Source: JAICKM01 sp038228295 (lineage in GTDB: Bacteria > Chloroflexota > Chloroflexia > QHBQ01 > JAICKM01). Taken from it: a DNA stretch of 64,000 nucleotides. The translations under genes were made by a program, and so were the position numbers. The notes beneath the pieces are model-generated. The model did not search any database, was not told the origin of the DNA, and worked only from the letters and a program-made list of their open reading frames with translations. The DNA lies in contig JBBRPH010000004.1 of the NCBI GenBank assembly GCA_038228295.1, positions 1-64,000 on the forward strand, in the 5' to 3' direction. This document shows positions 58,645 through 64,000 of the stretch, piece by piece. The first letter of the stretch is position 1. The number at the start of each line of letters is the position of its first letter.

Positions 58645-59322
58645 CTAACGGCCGACCGGCGTGGGGCTGCTCGGCGGCTGATAAAGGGCTAGGCCCAGTA
58701 GGCCCAGCGTCACGTCGCCGACCGCTGCGCTTCCTGGTCGGCGTTCTAAGCGACTGCGCTCAAAATATTGCACCGTGAACGGATCGCTGCCTAGTTGTTC
58801 GGTGAACTCTTCCGAGATCGGATAGCCGAACTGCGCCGGCCCACCATATTGCTGCCAAAAAGCGCGAAACGGGCCGTGTAGGGTGTGCCCAGTCAGCGGG
58901 AACCACTGTACATCCGCCCCCTGATCCGGCGGAGCCGCTAACGCGGCGAAGGCAGATTCCCCACGGCGTGTGGCCGTGGCCTCGCGGCCCAACTGCCCCA
59001 GCACCACGTCGTTGGGCGGAGCTGCGCCGGGATGTGCCTCCAAGCGGATACGCTGAAACCATTGCACGCGATACGGCTTGCCGTCTAGGACACTGGTCTC
59101 GGTCATGGGTGCGCTGATCGGGTAGCCGTTCAACGCGATGCTCTCGGTGTAGGTGTGGCCGCCAATCCAGGTGTCCAGAAAGCGCCCGCTGACGGTTTGA
59201 TTGGTCTCCCAGAAATAGTAGCTGCTATGGCGGGACGGTCCCAACGGCAGGACCGATAGGCCCAGTGCAGCCAACAAGGCCAGATAGATCAGCGGTCGCC
59301 CCAGCAGCAAACGGATCGGCAT
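58645..59322 (-). CDS. Membrane-anchored/secreted protein with two Chloroflexota-type repeats
   Basis: A 225-residue protein. An N-terminal hydrophobic segment (PLIYLALLAALGLSVLPLG) acts as anchor or signal. Two ~75-90-residue repeats follow, with NGYPISAPMTE.. VQWFQRIRLEAHP.. VVLGQLGREA and FGYPISEEFTE.. VQYFERSRLERRP.. VTLGLLGLAL. These match the C-terminal repeats of the glycoside hydrolase at 54911. The ATG at 59322 follows TATAGT by 6 nt, so the mRNA should be leaderless; the longer frame to 59487 runs through the promoter. Possibly a cell-surface binding module. Confidence 0.7.
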   Translation of the reverse strand: MPIRLLLGRPLIYLALLAALGLSVLPLGPSRHSSYYFWETNQTVSGRFLDTWIGGHTYTESIALNGYPISAPMTETSVLDGKPYRVQWFQRIRLEAHPGAAPPNDVVLGQLGREATATRRGESAFAALAAPPDQGADVQWFPLTGHTLHGPFRAFWQQYGGPAQFGYPISEEFTEQLGSDPFTVQYFERSRLERRPGSAAVGDVTLGLLGLALYQPPSSPTPVGR

Positions 59323-59328
59323 AATGCT

Positions 59329-59357
59329 ACTATATCCGGCCCCGCTCGTCTGTGCAA
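59329..59357 (-). promoter_or_regulatory. Promoter giving a leaderless mRNA for the 58645-59322 gene
   Basis: Minus strand TTGCAC (59357-59352), a 17-bp spacer and TATAGT (59334-59329), then six bases and the ATG. Confidence 0.7.
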
Positions 59358-59431
59358 GCCGTGAACGGCGGGCGGTGAGCCGTGGGCGTGGGGCGCTGGG
59401 GGGTGTGCTGTGCTGGAGGTATGATGTTTCG

Positions 59432-59460
59432 TTGACAGGCACGCCTGATTGTGCCACAAT
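59432..59460 (+). promoter_or_regulatory. Probable promoter of the acyl-CoA synthetase gene
   Basis: Perfect TTGACA (59432-59437), a 17-bp spacer and CACAAT (59455-59460). The leader to the ATG at 59582 is about 115 nt and contains a tandem CTCCGTG repeat near 59521. Confidence 0.55.
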
Positions 59461-59581
59461 AGGGCCGATCCCTGCCTGTAGATCCACCGCCGACCGCAGG
59501 GAGTAACTAACCCTTGTAATCTCCGTGTCTCCGTGCCTCTATGGTGAAACGAAACGGGCGACACGGCTAGGAGATACCCCC

Positions 59582-61558
59582 ATGCCCGACCACCTGATCC
59601 CCGTTGCCCACGACAGCGATGCACCCGACATCGCCTGGCGGCCCAACGCGGCCTACCTGGAACGCAGCCGCTTGCGTCGCTTCATGGCGCAGCACAGCAT
59701 CGCCTCGTTGGACGAACTGTTGATCCGATCCACCACCGACATTGCTTGGTTCTGGGATGCTGTGGTGCGGGATCTGGAGTTGGAGTGGTTTCAGCCCTAC
59801 ACGGCGGTAGTGGACCTAACGCGGGGCAACGAATGGCCGCGCTGGTTCCCCGGTGGGCGCTACAACTATGTGCATGACGCGGTGGACAAGCACGCCGCCC
59901 GCCGCCCAGATGCGCCCGCGCTGGGCTGGGAAGGCGAGGACGGCACGGTGCGTGCGTTTACCTTTGCCGAACTGCACGCTGAGGTCAACCGCGCCGCTAA
60001 CGCTCTGCGGGCGCTGGGTATCGGCAAAGGCGACCGCGTGGGCGTGTTTATGCCGATGATTCCCGAAGTCGTGATCGCCACGCTGGCGATCTCCAAGATC
60101 GGCGCGATCTATATCCCTATCTTCTCCGGCTATGCCGGGGCGGCGGTGGCTGCTCGCCTGACCGACTGCGCCGCGACGCTGCTGATCACCGCCGACGGTT
60201 TTTTGCGCCGGGGTACTCCTGTCCCAATGAAAGAGACCGCCGACGAGGCTGCCACCCTCAGCCCCAGCGTGACCCATGTTCTCACGGTGCGCCGCCTGGG
60301 GCGGGAGGTACCGTGGACGGCGGGCCGCGATGTATGGTGGCATGAGGCGCTGGCGGGGCAAAGTGCCGAGTGCGCCACCGAGCAGACGGATGCCGAAGAC
60401 CCCTACATGATCATCTACACGTCGGGCACCACTGGGCGGCCTAAAGGCGCGCTGCACACGCACTGCGGCTTCCCAATCAAAGGCGCGCAGGACATGGCAC
60501 ACTGCTTTGATGTGCAGCCCGGCGACACGCTGTTCTGGATCACCGATATTGGCTGGATGATGGGACCGTGGGCTATTTCGGGCGCGCTGATGCTAGGGGC
60601 GCGGCTGTTTATCTACGAGGGGTTGCCGTCGTACCCGCAGCCCGATCGCCTGTGGGAACTGACCGCTCGCCACGGCGTGACCCACCTGGGCATCTCGCCC
60701 ACGCTGATCCGGGCGCTAATGGGCCAGGGCGATCATTGGCCGCAGACGCACGACCTGAGTCGCCTGCTCTTTTTTGGCAGTACGGGTGAGCCGTGGAATC
60801 CCGACCCCTGGCGCTGGCTGTTCGATGTGGTAGGGCAGGGCACGCGCCCCATCCTCAACTACTCCGGCGGCACTGAGATTTCGGGTGGCATCCTCTGCTG
60901 CCTACCGATTTTGCCGCTCAAACCGGGCTGCTTTAACGCACCGGTGCCCGGCATGGCCGCCGATGTGACCGATGCGGACGGTACACCGGTGCGCGAAGCG
61001 GTCGGCGAATTGGTGATCCGGCAGCCCTGGCCGGGCATGACGCGCGGCTTTTGGGGCGACGCGGCACGCTACCTGGAGACCTATTGGGCGCGTATTCCCG
61101 GCGTGTGGGTTCACGGCGACTGGGCGCGCATTGACGCAGACGGCTTCTGGTATATCTTGGGCCGCTCCGACGATACGATCAAGGTGGCCGGTAAGCGCAT
61201 CGGTCCCGCCGAAGTGGAATCGGCGGCCGTGTCGCACCCCGCCGTGGCCGAAGCCGCCGCCATCGGCGTGCCTGACGCGCTCAAAGGCGAGATCTTGGTC
61301 GTCTTTGCCCTACTGCGTCCCGGCCACACGCCTACCGAGGCGCTACGCGCCGCCGTTGAAGCCGCCATCGTCGGCCAGTTGGGCAAGACGCTCAAACCGC
61401 AGGCTATCCGGTTCGTGCGCGATCTGCCGCGCACACGTAACGGCAAGATCCTACGCCGCTTGGTCCGCAAGCACTATCTGGGCGAGCCGCTGGGCGATAC
61501 CTCGGCCCTGGAAAACCCCGCCGGCCTGGACGAGATCGCGGCGGCGCGCCCTGCATGA
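59582..61558 (+). CDS. AMP-forming acyl-CoA synthetase (acetyl-CoA synthetase-like)
   Basis: A 658-residue adenylate-forming enzyme. Motifs: MIIYTSGTTGRPKGAL (phosphate loop), NYSGGTEISGG, VHGDWARIDADGFWYILGR, DDTIKVAGKRIGPAEVE (hinge) and the catalytic Lys in PRTRNGKILRR. An N-terminal ACAS-type extension (WFWDAVVRDLELEWFQPY) indicates the acetyl/propionyl-CoA synthetase branch. It activates a short carboxylic acid to its CoA ester with ATP; the exact acid is uncertain. The ATG at 59582 has TAGGAGA upstream. Short tandem repeats flank the gene on both sides. Confidence 0.92.
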   Translation: MPDHLIPVAHDSDAPDIAWRPNAAYLERSRLRRFMAQHSIASLDELLIRSTTDIAWFWDAVVRDLELEWFQPYTAVVDLTRGNEWPRWFPGGRYNYVHDAVDKHAARRPDAPALGWEGEDGTVRAFTFAELHAEVNRAANALRALGIGKGDRVGVFMPMIPEVVIATLAISKIGAIYIPIFSGYAGAAVAARLTDCAATLLITADGFLRRGTPVPMKETADEAATLSPSVTHVLTVRRLGREVPWTAGRDVWWHEALAGQSAECATEQTDAEDPYMIIYTSGTTGRPKGALHTHCGFPIKGAQDMAHCFDVQPGDTLFWITDIGWMMGPWAISGALMLGARLFIYEGLPSYPQPDRLWELTARHGVTHLGISPTLIRALMGQGDHWPQTHDLSRLLFFGSTGEPWNPDPWRWLFDVVGQGTRPILNYSGGTEISGGILCCLPILPLKPGCFNAPVPGMAADVTDADGTPVREAVGELVIRQPWPGMTRGFWGDAARYLETYWARIPGVWVHGDWARIDADGFWYILGRSDDTIKVAGKRIGPAEVESAAVSHPAVAEAAAIGVPDALKGEILVVFALLRPGHTPTEALRAAVEAAIVGQLGKTLKPQAIRFVRDLPRTRNGKILRRLVRKHYLGEPLGDTSALENPAGLDEIAAARPA

Positions 61559-61570
61559 TTTTTCGATCCA

Positions 61571-61600
61571 CGAAGGAACACGAAGACGCGCGAAGAGATG
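61571..61600. repeat. Ten-bp-period CGAAG repeat after the acyl-CoA synthetase gene
   Basis: CGAAG recurs at 61571, 61581 and 61591 within CACGAAGGAA / CACGAAGACG / CGCGAAGAGA. From memory, comparable CACGAAGG-type repeats occur dispersed in many environmental genomes. Confidence 0.65.
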
Positions 61601-61633
61601 CGATAGGTTTTATAATAGGTCATTCTGAACTTC

Positions 61634-61821
61634 AGTTTGTACAATTTTGTCGAAGCAAAAGTGCCTAATATAAGTCTTAATTCACAGAGGTAGGGCAAAA
61701 ATGAGCCCTTATACGGGGGCCGTGAGTGTAAAATATCGGCTGTTTAGCGGGGTGGCCGACTTACACTAGGCACGAAATTGCTTGCTGTAACCCGATTTTC
61801 AATTGTAAAATTGTACAAACT
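61634..61821. mobile_element. MITE-like AT-rich element with 15-bp terminal inverted repeats
   Basis: AGTTTGTACAATTTT (61634-61648) and its exact reverse complement (61807-61821) bound a 188-bp AT-rich segment. A second inner inverted repeat pairs GTGCCTAATATAAGTC with the complement of GACTTACACTAGGCAC (two G/A differences). CTGAAC flanks both sides a few bases out (61625-61630 and 61826-61831) and may be a target duplication. It contains no ORF. It occupies most of the 399-bp gap before the Mrr gene; the rest of that gap holds the CGAAG repeat and nothing else I recognise. Confidence 0.6.
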
Positions 61822-61957
61822 CAAGCTGAACGCAGTGAAGAATCTGCTGGGAATGTGACCGGTTAGGGTCACAGGTTGTTGGTGGTGCACCGAATGCTAG
61901 GGTTGGGAGTGGTCTACGGTAGCGGAGACGCAGCTAGGATTAGGCTGGAGGTAGTTT

Positions 61958-62824
61958 GTGGCTGTTCCCAAATACAATGAGTTATTCAACCCCACCTTTC
62001 AAGCCCTCAAAAAGCTGGGTGGTTCGGCCTCGATCACGGAATTGAACGAAGAGGTCATACGTAGCCTGAATCTAACTGAGGCCGATATTACACAGCCACA
62101 TAGACCAAATGATCGTCAAACCGAAATAGAGTACCGGCTGGCGTGGTCCCGTAGTTATCTTAAAAATTTCGGTCTAATTGAAAATTCAGGCCGTGGTATT
62201 TGGATCATCACAGGAAAAGGTAACGCATTTGAGCACGTGAACCCAATAGAAGTTACCAGAGCCGTAAATAAAGCGCGGAAGCGCACGCAGAATGAGCCGG
62301 AAGATCGCCTGCCTGAGTCGCTACCCATAGCCTCAAGTGCAGTAGACGAAGCTGTATTGGAACAAAGTTGGAAAGACCAACTGTTGGCAACGCTGCGCGG
62401 TCTCGCGCCGGATGCGTTTGAGCGGCTGTGCCAGCGATTATTGCGCGAGTCGGGTTTTGTCGAAGTGAAAGTCACAGGACGCACGGGCGATGGTGGGATT
62501 GACGGCGTGGGGCGGGTGAAGATCGGCGGGTTGCTGGGCTTTCCGATTGTGTTTCAATGCAAGCGGTATCAGGGCAGCGTTGGGTCGAGTGTGGTGCGCG
62601 AGTTTCGCGGCGCGATGATGGGCCGTGCTGACCGAGGACTGATTCTCACCACCGGCACCTTCACCCGTGACGCACGCCAGGAGGCCACCCGTGACGGTGT
62701 GCCGCCGATTGACCTACTGGATGGCGACGAATTGCTGGATAAGTTGAAAGAGTTACGGCTCGGTGTGACTGTGCAAATGATTGAAGAGGTCGGCGTAGAT
62801 ATGCACTGGTTCCAGGCGATTTAG
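61958..62824 (+). CDS. Mrr-family type IV restriction endonuclease
   Basis: A 288-residue protein. Residues ~5-95 form the Mrr N-terminal winged helix (EYRLAWSRSYLKNFGLIENS). Residues ~145-275 form the Mrr catalytic domain: AFERLCQRLLRESGF, GRTGDGGIDGVG (D182) and FQCKRY (Q200-x-K202), the PD-(D/E)xK variant. Mrr enzymes cut DNA carrying foreign methylation. The start is GTG with GGAGG upstream. The N-terminal half is AT-richer than the surroundings, and a MITE-like element lies just upstream, which suggests transfer. Coexistence with the adenine methyltransferase at 26336 requires that its mark be tolerated. Confidence 0.87.
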   Translation: MAVPKYNELFNPTFQALKKLGGSASITELNEEVIRSLNLTEADITQPHRPNDRQTEIEYRLAWSRSYLKNFGLIENSGRGIWIITGKGNAFEHVNPIEVTRAVNKARKRTQNEPEDRLPESLPIASSAVDEAVLEQSWKDQLLATLRGLAPDAFERLCQRLLRESGFVEVKVTGRTGDGGIDGVGRVKIGGLLGFPIVFQCKRYQGSVGSSVVREFRGAMMGRADRGLILTTGTFTRDARQEATRDGVPPIDLLDGDELLDKLKELRLGVTVQMIEEVGVDMHWFQAI

Positions 62825-62846
62825 ATCGCAAGCCGGGTATTCCTGC

Positions 62847-63797
62847 TTACTGTGCGTCGGCCGCCGCCGATTGCCGGCCGGCGCCGGCTGACTGTCGCCC
62901 GACCAGCAAGCCCGCACCCAGGATCAGCGCCCCGCCCAGCAGTTGCGTAGGGTGGATCGATTCGCCTAAGACCAGTGCGGCCAGCACGAGTGTGAAGACC
63001 GGCTCGCCGGTGCTGAGGATGCTGGCACGCGCCGGACCGAGGCGGGCCAGTCCGGCCACGAATGCACCAATCGCCAGTACGGTGCTGACCAGGGCAACCC
63101 CGACCAGCGCAAACCAGCCGGTGGCGGTGATGCCGCCGCGCAAGGTGCCTCCCGCCACCCCTGCGCCGAGGTAGACTAGCGCCGCCGCGCTGATGATGTA
63201 GGTGGCGGCGACCAGCGGCGGCACCCCGGCAGTGATACGCGTGCCGGCGATGATGTAGAGCGCGTAGATGCCCGCAGCGGCCAGTCCCCAGGCAATGCCC
63301 ACGGGATCTACCGTGGCCGGTAGCGCGTCCGGTCCACCCAACACCAGCGCGCAGCCCAGCAGGGCCAGCCCCAGCGCAGCGATCCCCACGCGGGTGAGCG
63401 GCTGGTGCAGTACCGCCCAGGCCAGCACCGCCACCAGCGCCGGATAGAGATAGAGCAACAACCCGGTAGTCGCGGCGGGCACGGTCTGCAAGGCGGTGAA
63501 AAAGGCGAACGATTGGCCGACATAGCCTACCGCGCCCATCGCCAGCAGGCCCAGCAACGTGCGGCGCGGCAGCCGTGGCGACACGCGGCGCCCTGCCAAC
63601 AGCCCCCACATGACCACGGCCGCCAGACTGAAGCGCCCAGCCAGCAGCGTCGGCAGTCCCAAGCCGGCGGCATAGGCCAGCTTGCCGAAGATCGCCAACG
63701 CGCCGAAGCCTGCCGCCGACAGTAGCAGCCAAATCACGCCCCCATCCAGCCGCCCGCGCAGCCCTGCCGCTGCTACAGCGGATCGGTCACTTACCAT
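62847..63797 (-). CDS. EamA-family (DMT superfamily) permease
   Basis: A 316-residue protein with about ten membrane segments in two EamA halves (residues ~20-155 and ~165-300). Typical motifs are FGKLAYAAGL, RFSLAAVVMWGLL, TTGLLLYLYPALVAVLAWAVL and LSTGEPVFTLVLAALVLGE. These transporters export or import metabolites such as amino acids; the substrate is not predictable. GGGAGG precedes the ATG. It converges on the Mrr gene with a 22-bp gap. The last 200 bp of the window beyond it show no gene. Confidence 0.85.
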   Translation of the reverse strand: MVSDRSAVAAAGLRGRLDGGVIWLLLSAAGFGALAIFGKLAYAAGLGLPTLLAGRFSLAAVVMWGLLAGRRVSPRLPRRTLLGLLAMGAVGYVGQSFAFFTALQTVPAATTGLLLYLYPALVAVLAWAVLHQPLTRVGIAALGLALLGCALVLGGPDALPATVDPVGIAWGLAAAGIYALYIIAGTRITAGVPPLVAATYIISAAALVYLGAGVAGGTLRGGITATGWFALVGVALVSTVLAIGAFVAGLARLGPARASILSTGEPVFTLVLAALVLGESIHPTQLLGGALILGAGLLVGRQSAGAGRQSAAADAQ

Positions 63798-64000
63798 GCT
63801 TGAAACCTCCCTATTTCCTGCCCTGCCGCTATCGTATCATACCATGTTATGCCTTACCGTATCTGCCGGCTACTCACCTTCGATCCTCTGCTAGGGAAGG
63901 CACGCCACTTGCTTCTAGGGACGATATTAACCAACTGACGTAATAACGAAGAGCAGGTGTCGTGGGCCGCCTGACTAGTGTGACCGCTCTAGCGGGAGCC

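Noticed and set aside
62821..63732. 303-codon open frame overlapping the EamA permease in another frame
   Set aside because: The Gly/Arg-rich product is typical of a GC-rich off-frame translation, while the EamA frame has ten membrane segments and a good ribosome site.

Overview
The window looks like chromosomal DNA of a Chloroflexota-type bacterium, probably aerobic or facultative. The pointers are visibly high GC in most genes, two secreted proteins anchored by S-layer homology (SLH) domains, an F420 (Ddn)-type nitroreductase, an XRE-STAND-TPR regulator, a GT39 and a DUF2723 membrane protein, a topoisomerase IB, and a complete 14-subunit complex I operon with an unusually long NuoF. The lineage is inferred from gene content; no search was run.

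Layout. Positions 1-11200: MBL-fold hydrolase, MerR-like regulator, class-III aminotransferase, STAND regulator, PrsW-type protease, and a guaB-hydrolase-HAD operon. Positions 11260-23985: envelope region with two SLH proteins, GT39 and DUF2723 membrane proteins, a frameshifted S66 peptidase, a FabI-like SDR, a tandem TlpA pair, OsmC and an AHSA1-like protein. Positions 24060-27750: a tightly overlapping operon of F420 nitroreductase, D12-class DNA methyltransferase, SacI-like endonuclease and FAD oxidoreductase. Then tRNA-Val(CAC), a NodB lipoprotein, an unassigned pair of membrane proteins and topoisomerase IB. Positions 32603-50897 (minus): nuoABCDEF-[antitoxin-PIN toxin]-nuoGHIJKLMN, read from one strong promoter. 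Positions 51127-63797: GT2, a possible eCIS-type muralytic cargo, a secreted clan GH-A glycoside hydrolase and a second protein sharing its C-terminal repeat, small proteins, an acyl-CoA synthetase, a MITE-like element, an Mrr endonuclease and an EamA permease.

Regulation. Many promoters read TTGnnn-(16 to 18)-TATAAT-like, so the housekeeping sigma consensus is close to the usual one. Three genes (12762+, 54752-, 59322-) have a -10 box only 6-7 nt before the ATG, which predicts leaderless mRNAs.

Most notable structure. (1) Dispersed tandem repeats of many different sequences share a 7-bp period. They lie in spacers and also inside the hydrophilic loops of the GT39 and DUF2723 genes. They resemble the heptanucleotide STRRs of cyanobacteria. 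(2) An AT-rich PIN toxin-antitoxin pair sits inside the complex I operon, next to a strong hairpin after nuoF. (3) NuoF departs from the canonical nucleotide-site motifs. (4) There are remnants of two further toxin-antitoxin modules (HicB-like and RelE/ParE-like). (5) A 188-bp element carries 15-bp terminal inverted repeats.
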